This document shows positions 42,813-51,700 of a stretch of DNA of 64,000 nucleotides, piece after piece. This stretch comes from Micromonospora sp. WMMD1102 (lineage in GTDB: Bacteria; Actinomycetota; Actinomycetes; Mycobacteriales; Micromonosporaceae): positions 4,030,001-4,094,000 of the forward strand of contig NZ_JARUBN010000001.1 of NCBI RefSeq assembly GCF_029626265.1. Direction: 5' to 3'. A program made the translations under genes and the position numbers. The stretch's first letter is position 1. Each line of letters starts with the position of its first letter. Under the pieces are notes generated by a model. That model had not been told where the DNA came from. It saw nothing but the letters and a program-made list of their open reading frames with translations, and did no database searches.

Positions 42813-43531
42813 GTCCGCCGCCGCGCGCCCGCCGGCTCCGGTCCCACTCGCCCCGCACCGCCCTGGTCGGGGTCGGGACCCCGCGCGCCCGCCGGACGCG
42901 TGCCCGGCCCGAGGTCGCCCCGCGCGGCGGGGCCGGTTCGAACCGATACCGGCCCCGCCACGCGTTCCCCGGGGGGAGGGGACGCGCAATGATCTGGGTC
43001 AGCCGGCACGCGTCCGGAATCCCGGTCGGGGCGCGACGGAGTGACGACAGTGCTCCGCTCGTCGGCCGGGACGGCCGCTACCCCGGACGGATCGGCCGGG
43101 ACGGCCGCCACCCCGGACGGATCGGCCGGGACGGCCGCCACCCCGGACGGATCCGCCGCCACGGCCGCCTGTCCGGGCGGCTCGGCGGGCGGCTCGGCCG
43201 GTTCCGTCCGGAGGACGTTGAGCAGCCGGGTGATCCGGAGGATGCGGCGCACCCGGGTGCTGGGATGACGGAGCGTCACCTCGCCACCGGAGCGCATCAG
43301 GCGGCGGTGCGTGTCCAGCAGGAGCGAGACGCCGGCCGCGTCGACCCGCCGGCAGTCGGCGAGGTCGATCACCAACCGGGCCGGTCGCCGGTCGATGATC
43401 GCGTCGAGTACGGCGCCGAGCCGGGGTACCCGGGCGATGTCCAGTTCCCCGTCGACGAACACCTCGACCGGCTCGGACGGCCCGGCCGAAGCTCCCGGCA
43501 CCCGTGCCGTCGCTCGAACCGACTGCCCCAT
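42809..43531 (-). CDS. STAS-domain protein with repeat-rich C-terminal tail
   Basis: 240 aa from ATG at 43531. STAS domain at residues about 15-115, with VDAAGVSLLL where SpoIIAA has D-S-S-G, so the phospho-serine is absent. The C-terminal half is low complexity: three exact and one degenerate copy of AAVPADPSGV, then a Gly/Pro/Arg-rich tail. Its stop overlaps the start of the zinc-ribbon STAS gene. Divergent from the OmpR-type regulator by 176 bp. Partner unknown. Confidence 0.75.
   Translation of the reverse strand: MGQSVRATARVPGASAGPSEPVEVFVDGELDIARVPRLGAVLDAIIDRRPARLVIDLADCRRVDAAGVSLLLDTHRRLMRSGGEVTLRHPSTRVRRILRITRLLNVLRTEPAEPPAEPPGQAAVAADPSGVAAVPADPSGVAAVPADPSGVAAVPADERSTVVTPSRPDRDSGRVPADPDHCASPPPGERVAGPVSVRTGPAARGDLGPGTRPAGARGPDPDQGGAGRVGPEPAGARRRT
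43062..43180 (-). repeat. 30-bp tandem repeat in the STAS gene
   Basis: Units at 43062-43091, 43092-43121 and 43122-43151 are almost identical, with a degenerate fourth at 43152-43180. Each encodes ten residues in frame, so it is coding slippage and not a CRISPR array. Confidence 0.9.
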
Positions 43532-43707
43532 GTCACCCCCTCCGGCTCGTCCCGTCGGTATGCGGCACAGCCTGCCCAGCCGGCATGGCGGATTGTCCCC
43601 GGGTTCATGACGATCGGATGACAAAGCCGCCACGAGCCGCCCACCAGCCGCCGCCGACCCGGCACCGGGGATTTCCGCTGCCGGGAGCGGAGCAGCATGA
43701 TGGGTGG

Positions 43708-44382
43708 ATGACGAAGGTACTGGTGATCGAGGATGACGACCGCATCCGCACGTCGCTGGTGCTCGCGCTCGAGGACGAGGGATACGCCGCGAGCGGGGTG
43801 CCCAGTGCGGAGGAGGGCCTGGCCGAACAGCGTGCGCGGCAGGCCGACACGATTCTGGTCGACCTGATGCTTCCCGGTGTCGACGGTTTCGAGTGCATCC
43901 GGCAGCTGCGGCGCACCGACGACGTACCGATCGTGGTGATCAGCGCCCGCGACGACACGCACGACATCGTCGCCGCGCTTGAGGCCGGCGCGGACGACTA
44001 CCTGGTCAAACCGGTGGCGGTCAAGGAGCTGACGGCACGGCTGCGGGCGCTGCGCCGACGCTCCCTGGCCGGCCTCGCACCGGTCACGGTGCTCGCCTTC
44101 GACGACCTCGAGGTGCTGCCCGAGGCCGGCGAGGTTCGTCGGCGCGGCAGGCAGATCCCGGTGACCCGGACCGAGTTCCACCTGCTGTGCGAGTTGGCCG
44201 AGCACGCCGGCCGGGTGCTGTCCCGACAGCAGCTGCTGGAGCGGGTGTGGGACTACGCGGTCGGCGACGAACGTCTGGTGGACGTCCACATCGGCCGGCT
44301 GCGGCAGAAGATCGAGGACGACCCCTCCGCGCCACGGTACGTCGTCACGGTCCGCGGACTCGGCTACAAGCTGCAACGATGA
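43708..44382 (+). CDS. OmpR-family response regulator
   Basis: 224 aa from ATG 43708. Receiver domain residues 1-118 with acidic pocket E8-D9-D10, phospho-acceptor D52 and K in DYLVKP; winged-helix effector residues about 130-224 ending RGLGYKLQR. Its stop overlaps the histidine kinase start (ATGA). The CseB/MtrA-like layout with a downstream lipoprotein suggests cell-envelope sensing. Confidence 0.96.
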   Translation: MTKVLVIEDDDRIRTSLVLALEDEGYAASGVPSAEEGLAEQRARQADTILVDLMLPGVDGFECIRQLRRTDDVPIVVISARDDTHDIVAALEAGADDYLVKPVAVKELTARLRALRRRSLAGLAPVTVLAFDDLEVLPEAGEVRRRGRQIPVTRTEFHLLCELAEHAGRVLSRQQLLERVWDYAVGDERLVDVHIGRLRQKIEDDPSAPRYVVTVRGLGYKLQR

Positions 44383-45728
44383 GCCGCGCCGGCCTCCGTA
44401 CCCGGCTGACGGCGGGATTCGCGGCCGGCGCGTTCGTGCTGTCCGGTTCGATGGCGGCGTTGTCGTACCAGTTCACCCGCAACTCGCTGCTGGCGGAACG
44501 AGAGCGCACCGCGATCCGGGCCGCGTACTTCGAGGCGACGGTCGTCCGTGCCGAGTTGGACGCCCAACAGCCGAGGATCATCGACACGCTGCGCTCCCTC
44601 AACACCGGCGAGAACCGGCGGACCCTGCTCAACCGCAACGGCGCCTGGTACGCCCGCAACGCCGACTCCGGACTGACCTCGGCCATCCCGGGTCCGCTCC
44701 AGGACCTCGTCGCCGCCGGGGAGGCGGGCGTACAGCGGATCGAGACCGACGGCACACCGGCGGTCGTGGTGGGGGTTCCCCTCTCCCCCACGACGAGCTT
44801 CTACCACGTCGACTCACTCGAGGAACTCGACCACACACTGCGGGTGCTCGCGCTCGTGCTCAGCATGGTCGCGATCACGACGGCCGGAGCCGGCGCCGGT
44901 TTCGGCTGGTACGCGGCCCGGCACGCGCTGCGCCCGCTGGCCTCGGTGGCCGGCGCGGCTCAGGAGATCATCGCCGGGGACCTGAACGCCCGCCTGAACC
45001 CGGCGACCGAGCCGGACCTGCGTCAGCTCACCTCCTCGTTCAACCAGATGGTGGACCAGCTCGCCGAGCGGATGCGCCGGGATCGCCGGTTCGCCGCCGA
45101 CGTCAGCCACGAACTCCGCTCCCCGCTCCAGACGCTCGCCGCCGCGGCCTCGCTCCTCGAACGCCGCCGGGAGCACCTCGACGAGCGCACCGCCACCGCC
45201 GCGCGGCTCGTCGCCGAGGAGGTGCACCGGTTCCAGCGGCTCGTGCACGACCTGCTGGAGCTGGCGCGCGGCGACCTGTCCGTCGAGCGCCAGGAGATCA
45301 ACGCACCGGCGCTCGCCCGGCAGGTCTGCCGGTCCCGGGGACTTTCCGAGGCGCTCGTGCGCAGTAGTGGAACCTCCCGGTGGTGGGTCGATCCGCGCCG
45401 GTTGCGGCAGGTGATCGGCAATCTCCTCGACAACGCCCACGCGTACGGTGGCGGCCCGTGTGCCGTGCATCTGCGGGCGGGCGACGGCCGTTACGTCGTG
45501 GAGGTCGACGACGAGGGCCCGGGTGTGGACCCCGTCGACCGGGAGAACATCTTCCTGCCCTTCGTACGGGGACGCAGCGCGAACTCCCGGGGGGCCAGTG
45601 ACGGCACCGGACTCGGGCTGGCCCTGGTGGTCCAGCACGCGTCGGCGCACTCGGGAAGGGCCGCGGTGCAGGATCGTCCCGGCGGTGGCGCCCGATTCCG
45701 GGTCGAACTCGAGGAGCCACGGCGATGA
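44379..45728 (+). CDS. Sensor histidine kinase
   Basis: 449 aa from ATG 44379. Membrane helices at about residues 12-32 and 150-175 enclose an extracellular sensor loop; HAMP at about 175-230; HisKA with FAADVSHELRSPL, phospho-acceptor H244; HATPase_c with LLDNAHAYG (N box), DDEGPGV (G1) and GTGLGLALV (G2). Cognate to the upstream regulator and coupled to the GerMN lipoprotein gene by ATGA, as in CseC-type systems. Confidence 0.96.
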   Translation: MSRAGLRTRLTAGFAAGAFVLSGSMAALSYQFTRNSLLAERERTAIRAAYFEATVVRAELDAQQPRIIDTLRSLNTGENRRTLLNRNGAWYARNADSGLTSAIPGPLQDLVAAGEAGVQRIETDGTPAVVVGVPLSPTTSFYHVDSLEELDHTLRVLALVLSMVAITTAGAGAGFGWYAARHALRPLASVAGAAQEIIAGDLNARLNPATEPDLRQLTSSFNQMVDQLAERMRRDRRFAADVSHELRSPLQTLAAAASLLERRREHLDERTATAARLVAEEVHRFQRLVHDLLELARGDLSVERQEINAPALARQVCRSRGLSEALVRSSGTSRWWVDPRRLRQVIGNLLDNAHAYGGGPCAVHLRAGDGRYVVEVDDEGPGVDPVDRENIFLPFVRGRSANSRGASDGTGLGLALVVQHASAHSGRAAVQDRPGGGARFRVELEEPRR

Positions 45729-45769
45729 CCCGAGGAGGCTCGGCGATGACCCGAGGAGGCTCGGCGGTG
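45711..45769 (+). repeat. Tandem duplication carrying ribosome site and start codon
   Basis: GAGGAG followed by a start occurs three times at about 21-bp spacing: starts ATG 45725, ATG 45746 and GTG 45767. The last two units (CGATGACCCGAGGAGGCT) are identical. The lipoprotein start is therefore triplicated. Confidence 0.85.
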
Positions 45770-46345
45770 TGGGCCGGAGGCGCGGCGACGAGGAGCCGGG
45801 TGACGGTGACGGTCGTGACCGTCCTGGTGGCGCTCGCCGGCTGCGGCGTACGACCGGAGGCCGTCCCCCGCCCGGTCGAGCCCTCGGCGAGCAGGTTGCC
45901 GCCGGTGACGGTACCCGCCGCGTCGCCGAACGGTGAGGTGGGCGAGCGGCTGTACTATGTCCGGGACGACCGGCTCGTCGTCGTGACCCGCCAGGTTCCG
46001 ACCCCGTCCGCACCGGCGGCCCTCCTGACGACACTGCTCACCGGCCCCTCCGAGCAGGAACGCGACGCGGGCCTGGGCACCGCGCTTACCGGCGTGGACC
46101 CGACGACGACGGTTCGGCTGACCGGCGACACGGCGACGGTCCACGTCGGCGACCGGCTCGCCGAGGCGGGCCGCACCGACGAGGTCCTGGCCTTCGGTCA
46201 GATCGTCTGCACGGTCGTCGGGCATCCGGCGGTGAACCAGGTCACCTTCCGTCACGACAGCGAGCCACTGGGTATCCCGCGCGCCGACGGATCGCTGTCC
46301 CAGGCACCGCTGACCTGCCACGACTTCGGCTCGCTCCTGGACTAG
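45725..46345 (+). CDS. GerMN-domain lipoprotein
   Basis: 206 aa from ATG 45725, overlapping the kinase stop; ATG 45746 and GTG 45767 are equally plausible in-frame starts with their own GAGGAGG sites. Lipobox LAGC at about residue 40, then a spacer and a GerMN domain (about 70-200). GerMN lipoproteins such as LpqB accompany MtrAB-type two-component systems and tune the sensor kinase. Translational coupling supports that role here. Confidence 0.88.
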   Translation: MTRGGSAMTRGGSAVWAGGAATRSRVTVTVVTVLVALAGCGVRPEAVPRPVEPSASRLPPVTVPAASPNGEVGERLYYVRDDRLVVVTRQVPTPSAPAALLTTLLTGPSEQERDAGLGTALTGVDPTTTVRLTGDTATVHVGDRLAEAGRTDEVLAFGQIVCTVVGHPAVNQVTFRHDSEPLGIPRADGSLSQAPLTCHDFGSLLD

Positions 46346-46431
46346 GAACATCTCGGGCCCGTTGGCATCCCGTTGGCGTGTCGGCGGAGTCGACGACCCG
46401 TCACCGGTCCGGCTGACACCGCGGCGAAGCA

Positions 46432-46454
46432 TGACATATAACCAGGTTATGTCA
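46432..46454. promoter_or_regulatory. Palindromic operator upstream of the oxidoreductase
   Basis: TGACATATAACC and GGTTATGTCA face each other across one base in a lower-GC stretch about 60 bp before the start codon. It resembles HxlR/MarR/TetR-type operators. No regulator gene is adjacent. Confidence 0.6.
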
Positions 46455-46512
46455 GTTTGTCCAAAGACCTTCGGGTGCGGATCGCGGAGCATGGACGAGA
46501 GCAGAGAAACCG

Positions 46513-47457
46513 ATGAAGGCAGTGCGTTTCCACGTGTACGGTGACCCGACCGTCCTGCGCTACGAGGAGGTGGAGCAGCCGGTCCCCGCCACAGGTCAGG
46601 TCCGGGTCCGGGTCGCCGCGACGTCGTTCAACGAGATCGACGGCAACATCCGTGGCGGCTTCATGCAGAATCCCATCCCGGTGACGCTGCCGCACACTCC
46701 CGGACTCGACGTCGCCGGCACGGTCGACGCCCTGGGTGCCGACGTGACCGGCATGCGGGTCGGTGACCAGGTAGTCGGCTTCCTACCGATGACAGAGTCC
46801 GGCGCGGCGGCGGAGTACGCCCTCGCACCGGCCGAGAACCTGACGCCGGCGCCCACGAGCATCCCGCTGGCAGATGCCGCCGCGCTGCCGGTGGTCGGTC
46901 TCACCGCCTGGCAGGCGCTCTTCGACCATGCCGGGCTCACGAGCGGGCAGCGCGTGCTGGTCAACGGTGCGGGCGGCTCGGTCGGCGGCTACGCCGTACA
47001 GCTGGCCAGGAACGCCGGCGGGTACGTGATCGCCACGGCCAGCCCGCGCAGCAGCGGGCGCGTCACGGCAGCGGGTGCCGACGAGGTCGTCGACCACACC
47101 ACCACCGACGTGACCGCGGCGGTGACCGAGCCGGTCGACGTCGTACTGAATCTCGCGCCGATCACCCCGGAGCAGCTGGCCGCACTGGTCGGCCTGATCC
47201 GTCCGGGCGGAGTGCTGGTCAGCACGACGGTGTGGATGCCCGTACCAGCCGACGAGCAGCGCGGGGTGCGCGGCATCGACCTGTTCGTCCGCAGCGACGC
47301 CGCCCAACTGGCCCGGCTGGTGGCGCTTGTCGACAGCGGCGAGCTGCACGTCGACGTCGCCCAGCGGGTGCCACTGGCCGAGCTGTCGGCGCTGCACGCC
47401 CAGGCCGCCACGGGCGCGCTGTCCGGGAAGGTGATCGTCCTGCCATCCGCCGCCTGA
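46513..47457 (+). CDS. Quinone-oxidoreductase-type MDR dehydrogenase
   Basis: 314 aa from ATG 46513. Zinc-independent medium-chain reductase: GroES-like domain (1-120) with PHTPGLDVAGTV, and Rossmann domain with LVNGAGGSVGGYAVQLA (about 145-162). The catalytic-zinc cysteine and histidine are absent. Uses NADPH to reduce quinones or enals. Monocistronic behind a palindromic operator, so probably induced by a redox or xenobiotic signal. Confidence 0.92.
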   Translation: MKAVRFHVYGDPTVLRYEEVEQPVPATGQVRVRVAATSFNEIDGNIRGGFMQNPIPVTLPHTPGLDVAGTVDALGADVTGMRVGDQVVGFLPMTESGAAAEYALAPAENLTPAPTSIPLADAAALPVVGLTAWQALFDHAGLTSGQRVLVNGAGGSVGGYAVQLARNAGGYVIATASPRSSGRVTAAGADEVVDHTTTDVTAAVTEPVDVVLNLAPITPEQLAALVGLIRPGGVLVSTTVWMPVPADEQRGVRGIDLFVRSDAAQLARLVALVDSGELHVDVAQRVPLAELSALHAQAATGALSGKVIVLPSAA

Positions 47458-47500
47458 CGCCTGTCGGATCGTCCGCGCACCGCACCGACTCGACCGGGAA

Positions 47501-49138
47501 TCAGCCGAGCAGGTCACGGCGCTGGTAACCGAACGCTCCCACCGCCGTCAGCCCGGCGGCGACACCCAGCATGACGGCGGTCGCCGGCCAGTCCGGCGGC
47601 AGGTCCGGGACCGGGGCGAGGTGGGTGAACGGGGAGATCCAGGCGACCCAGGCCGGCGCTCCGACACTCTCGGCGGTCACCTGAAGCAGGAACCCGCCGG
47701 CCGCGGGCAGGGCGCCGACCAGCGCGACCGCGCGGGGCAGCCAGCCGAGCGCGAGTACCGCCGCACCCAGGCAGAGCATTCCGACCGGTAGCACGTTCAG
47801 CGAGCCGGCCAGCGCGACGCCGATCCCCAGCGGCGCGTCGACCATGGCGGCGCCGGTCCAGGCCGCCAGACCGGCCCCGGCGGCGAGCACCACCGTGCCG
47901 CCGGCCGTGGCCGCGGCCTCGGCGGCGAGCAGCCGGAGCCGGGTGACGGGCTGGCCGTATAGCAGGGTGAGCCGCCGGTCGGCCTCGTCGGCGGCGTTGC
48001 CGGCGATCCGGGTCGCGGCGAACAGCCCGACCGGGACGGCGAGGAGCGAGCAGAGCGCGGCCAGGTAGCCGTCGACCGACCCGAGGCCCCCGAACCCGGC
48101 CTGCGCGGCAAGCTCGGCGAACCGCGGGTTGTCGGCCAGGAACTCCGTCATCGACACCGTGAGCAGCCCGATGAGCAGGTAGTAGGCGGCCACGCCGAGC
48201 AGCCAGCCGGCCAGTGGGCGGACCAGGCGGCGGAGCGCGAAACCGGGCACCGAGCCGAGCAGCCACAGCCGGGGCCGCCGACCGGCCGGGGTGCCGAGCC
48301 AGCCGCCACGGACGTCACGGTGCCGGGCAGCCACGACGCTCGCCGCCAGCAGGGCCGTGGCGGCGCCCGCCAGTACGACCAGGGGCAGCAGGCGGTTCGC
48401 CGCGTACGGCTGGACGAGCGCGACCAGCCCGAACGGCGACAGCCAGCGCAGCCAGCCGAGCGCGGGTACCCCGTCGCCGACCATTCTCGCCAGCAACCCG
48501 GCGCCGAGCAGCGCGACGGCGGCGCCGGTCGCCGCCTGCCGGGTGGCGAACACCTGTGCGGCCAGCGCCGCGACGGCGGCGGAGAAGACCCCGACGAGTG
48601 CCAGTCCGGTGCCGTGCAACAGCGCCCCGACGGGTGCGGTCCCGGCGGCGACGAGGGCGCCGGCCGCGCCGAACCCGGCGACCAGCAGCACGGCGAGCAC
48701 TACGGCGACGTGCCGGGCCACCAGCGAGGCCACCGGAACCCGGCCGGCGGCGAGCAGCTCCCAGCGGCCGGCGTCCTCCTCGCCCCGGGTGATCCGGGTG
48801 ACGGTGAGCAGTCCCCACACCCCGGCGAGCACCCCGAGCACCGTGCCGGTACGCCAGACGGTGAACCCGCCCGGGTCGTCGAGGGCGACGGGGTTGCCGA
48901 AGAGGGTACGGATCGCCGGGTTCTCCGCCAGGGCGGCCAGCGCGGCGGCGTCCAGGGCGTCGCCGACGGTGCTGGTGTAGGTGGCCGCCACCATGGCGGA
49001 CATCCCGGCCAGCAGCGTGACGACGACGAGCGCGCCACGTCGGATCTGCCGCACGGCGAACCGGGTGACCGTGCGTCCGCCGAGGTCCCGGTCGGTGCCC
49101 ACCGGCATCCGTCCCGGGACGGCGTCGACGGCGGTCAC
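47501..49138 (-). CDS. ABC exporter permease (ABC-2-like, 12 helices)
   Basis: 545 aa from GTG at 49138, overlapping the ATPase stop (GTGA). About twelve hydrophobic helices in two six-helix halves, with a cytoplasmic break around residues 270-295 and an RGEEDAGRWELLAAGRV segment found in both halves of exporter permeases (second as ADEADRRLTLLYGQPV). Works with the ATPase upstream in drug or lipid export. Substrate unknown. Confidence 0.9.
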   Translation of the reverse strand: MTAVDAVPGRMPVGTDRDLGGRTVTRFAVRQIRRGALVVVTLLAGMSAMVAATYTSTVGDALDAAALAALAENPAIRTLFGNPVALDDPGGFTVWRTGTVLGVLAGVWGLLTVTRITRGEEDAGRWELLAAGRVPVASLVARHVAVVLAVLLVAGFGAAGALVAAGTAPVGALLHGTGLALVGVFSAAVAALAAQVFATRQAATGAAVALLGAGLLARMVGDGVPALGWLRWLSPFGLVALVQPYAANRLLPLVVLAGAATALLAASVVAARHRDVRGGWLGTPAGRRPRLWLLGSVPGFALRRLVRPLAGWLLGVAAYYLLIGLLTVSMTEFLADNPRFAELAAQAGFGGLGSVDGYLAALCSLLAVPVGLFAATRIAGNAADEADRRLTLLYGQPVTRLRLLAAEAAATAGGTVVLAAGAGLAAWTGAAMVDAPLGIGVALAGSLNVLPVGMLCLGAAVLALGWLPRAVALVGALPAAGGFLLQVTAESVGAPAWVAWISPFTHLAPVPDLPPDWPATAVMLGVAAGLTAVGAFGYQRRDLLG

Positions 49139-50025
49139 CGGGGCACCTCGGGGTAGTAGTCGAGGAAGATCTCCTCCAGGGTCGGCTCGTGCACCCGCAG
49201 CGCGGTCACGTCCGCCGCTGCCATCGCCCGCAACGCCGGCCCGGGCGGCCCGGTGAGGGTGAAACGCAACCGGGCGGGCGTGAGGTTCTCCACCGTCCCG
49301 ACCCCGGGTACGCCGTCCAGCGCCGGCATCGACCCATTGAAGATCACCTCGACCTGGCTGCGGTGCAGCCGGCGCAGCTCCGGCATCCCGGCGACCTCCA
49401 CCAGCCGGCCCGCGCGGAGGATCCCGACCCGGTCACACACCGCTTCGACCTCGGCGAGCTGGTGGGAACTCAGGAACACCGTCTGCCCACGCCGACGGGC
49501 TTCGACCACCACAGTCTGGAACTCGCGCTCCATCAACGGGTCCAGCCCGCTGGTCGGCTCGTCCAGGACCAGCAGCGGCGCCCGGGTGGCGAAGGCCGCG
49601 ACCAGGGCGACCTTCTGCCGGTTGCCGGTCGAGTACGCCCGACCCGGCTTCGACAGGTCCAGCGCGAACCGGTCCACCAGTTCGTCCCGGTAGGCCCGGT
49701 CGACCCCGGGGCCGGTCCGGCCCAGCAGTTCCAGCGTCTCCGCACCGGTCAGGTCCGGCCACAGCGCCACGTCGGCCGGCACGTACGCGATGGACCGGTG
49801 TGCCACCGCCACGTCGGCGGCATCGCCGTCGAAAATCCACGCCTGTCCGGCCGTCGGGCGGGCCAGTCCCAGCAACAGCCGGATCGTGGTGGACTTACCC
49901 GCGCCGTTCGGCCCGAGGAACCCGAACACCTCACCGGCCGGAACGTCCAGATCCAGCGCTTCCAGCGCACGGACGGTCCCGTAGCGTTTGGTCAGCCCGG
50001 TCGTGCGAATGGCAGGAACAGCCAC
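49135..50025 (-). CDS. ABC exporter ATPase
   Basis: 296 aa. Walker A GPNGAGKST (about 39-47), Walker B LLVLDEPTSGLDP, H-loop SSHQ. The signature is unusual: YSTGNRQK stands where LSGGQ-R/K is expected, as in a subset of DrrA-like exporters. C-terminal domain with PTLEEIFLDYY, typical of ABC-2 exporters. Coupled to the permease gene. Confidence 0.94.
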   Translation of the reverse strand: MAVPAIRTTGLTKRYGTVRALEALDLDVPAGEVFGFLGPNGAGKSTTIRLLLGLARPTAGQAWIFDGDAADVAVAHRSIAYVPADVALWPDLTGAETLELLGRTGPGVDRAYRDELVDRFALDLSKPGRAYSTGNRQKVALVAAFATRAPLLVLDEPTSGLDPLMEREFQTVVVEARRRGQTVFLSSHQLAEVEAVCDRVGILRAGRLVEVAGMPELRRLHRSQVEVIFNGSMPALDGVPGVGTVENLTPARLRFTLTGPPGPALRAMAAADVTALRVHEPTLEEIFLDYYPEVPR

Positions 50026-50250
50026 GGAGGTCTCCCCTGGTCGGCGACGAACAGAACGCCGACCAGACTTCCCGGCACACCAGGGCGGAGCCTACTCCCC
50101 GGACACCAGTGCCGGAAGCTGCCCGGGGAGCAGCCCGGCGGGATTGACGGGATCCGCGCAAACGGATCCGGTTCCGGCCGTTCCCGCACGGCGGGGGTCT
50201 CGGCACCGAGGGCGGGCGGATGCGCGCACGACGCGGGCTGTCGGGCGGGT

Positions 50251-51624
50251 TCATGTCCCGTCGAGGGTCTGCCGGCGCATCGGGGATCGCTGGATCGGCA
50301 CCCACACCAGCGCGCGCGCGGCACAGGCGACCCAGGTGGCGGCACGTGGACCGGAGACGTCACCGACAAGTGCCGCCGCCGCGCCGCCGAGGGTGAGCGC
50401 ACCGCTGAACACCACCCGCAGGGTGCCGTTGACGCGTCCCAGCAGCCACGGCGGCGTGACGTGCTGGCGAAACGACATCAGCAGCACGCTGTCGAACCCG
50501 ACCTTGAAGATCACCAGCGCCCAGGCGAACGCGGCGACCGGCCCGGGAACGACCTGTCCGACAAGCGGCAGTACCAGCGAGACCGGGGCGATCAGCAGTG
50601 CGATCACGAGTACCGAACGACCGGCACCGAGGAGCCTCGACAGCCGCTCCCCGTAGAGCGCTCCGAGCAGGCCGCCGATTCCGCCGGCGCCGAGGAAGAG
50701 CCCCAGCTGCTCCGCCGACCAGTGCAGCTGCTGGATCAGGACGAGCGGCAGCATCGCGACCGTACCCGCGATCGCGAAGTTCACCAGCGCCCCGGCGACG
50801 GCGATCGCGCGTAGGGTCCGGTTGACCAGGACGAACGACAGGCCCTCGCGCACCTCGGCCGGCAGCGAGCGCCGTCCGATCTCGACCTGGCGTGAGTCCG
50901 TCCGCTCCATCCGGGACTCCGCAGACCGGATGCCTGACTCGGACCGCCGAGGGACGCGTGCTTCCGGCCGCTGGTGAAGGCGCGGATCCGGGCGCTTGTG
51001 GATGCGTGCTTCCGGCCGCTGGATCCGGCGGATCCACAGGGCCGACCAGAGGTAGCCGAGCGCCGTCCCGACCAGCACCGCCGAGGCTGTCGACAGGCCG
51101 ACCAGCCAACCGGCCAGCGCGGGAGCGCCGACCAACGCCGTCTGTTCCACGATGCCCAGCCGGCCGTTGGCCGCCACCAGACGCCGGCCGTCCCCCGCAC
51201 CGACCAACTCCGGCAGGTGGCTCTGCATCGCGACGTCGAAGAAGACGGTGGCGACTCCGTTGAGGAACACCACCACCCAGAGCTGGGTCATGGTCAGCAC
51301 GGAGAGGGCGGCGGCGACCGGTACCGAGCCGATCAGCGCGAACCGGGCCAGATCCATGGCGATCATCACCGGGCGACGGGCGACCCGGTCGAGCCACGCA
51401 CCCGCCGGCAGTCCGAGCAGCAGGAAGGGAGCGGTGCCGGCAGCGGCCAGCGCACCGGCCGCGCCCGGACCGGCGCCGAGCGACGTGATGGCGACGAGCG
51501 GGACGGCCACCTTGGCGATGTTGAAGCCCCACTTCGCCGGCACTGCCGCGACCAGGTAGCGGGTGAAGTCGCGGGGCAACGCCCCGACCTCGGACTTCCC
51601 GCGGGGAGCGTGCTGGATCGACAT
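50251..51624 (-). CDS. MFS transporter (drug-efflux type)
   Basis: 457 aa from ATG at 51624. Twelve helices; motif A variant GLPAGAWLDRVARRPVMI between helices 2 and 3. The central cytoplasmic loop (about residues 195-250) is unusually basic and repetitive, with RPEAR[IV]-type units. Family as in enterobactin- and MdtH-like exporters. Divergent from the ArsR-type regulator by 76 bp, the usual repressor/pump pair. Confidence 0.93.
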   Translation of the reverse strand: MSIQHAPRGKSEVGALPRDFTRYLVAAVPAKWGFNIAKVAVPLVAITSLGAGPGAAGALAAAGTAPFLLLGLPAGAWLDRVARRPVMIAMDLARFALIGSVPVAAALSVLTMTQLWVVVFLNGVATVFFDVAMQSHLPELVGAGDGRRLVAANGRLGIVEQTALVGAPALAGWLVGLSTASAVLVGTALGYLWSALWIRRIQRPEARIHKRPDPRLHQRPEARVPRRSESGIRSAESRMERTDSRQVEIGRRSLPAEVREGLSFVLVNRTLRAIAVAGALVNFAIAGTVAMLPLVLIQQLHWSAEQLGLFLGAGGIGGLLGALYGERLSRLLGAGRSVLVIALLIAPVSLVLPLVGQVVPGPVAAFAWALVIFKVGFDSVLLMSFRQHVTPPWLLGRVNGTLRVVFSGALTLGGAAAALVGDVSGPRAATWVACAARALVWVPIQRSPMRRQTLDGT

Positions 51625-51700
51625 GCCCCGAACCTTCGACGGCAGCCGCCGACGGCCACCAATGATTCGGACTACGATGAATCCTCGTGGAGCCGGCCTG

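Noticed and set aside
43062..43180. Evenly spaced 30-bp repeats that resemble a CRISPR array
   Set aside because: Units are contiguous with no spacers, lie within an open STAS reading frame and encode a 10-residue repeat.
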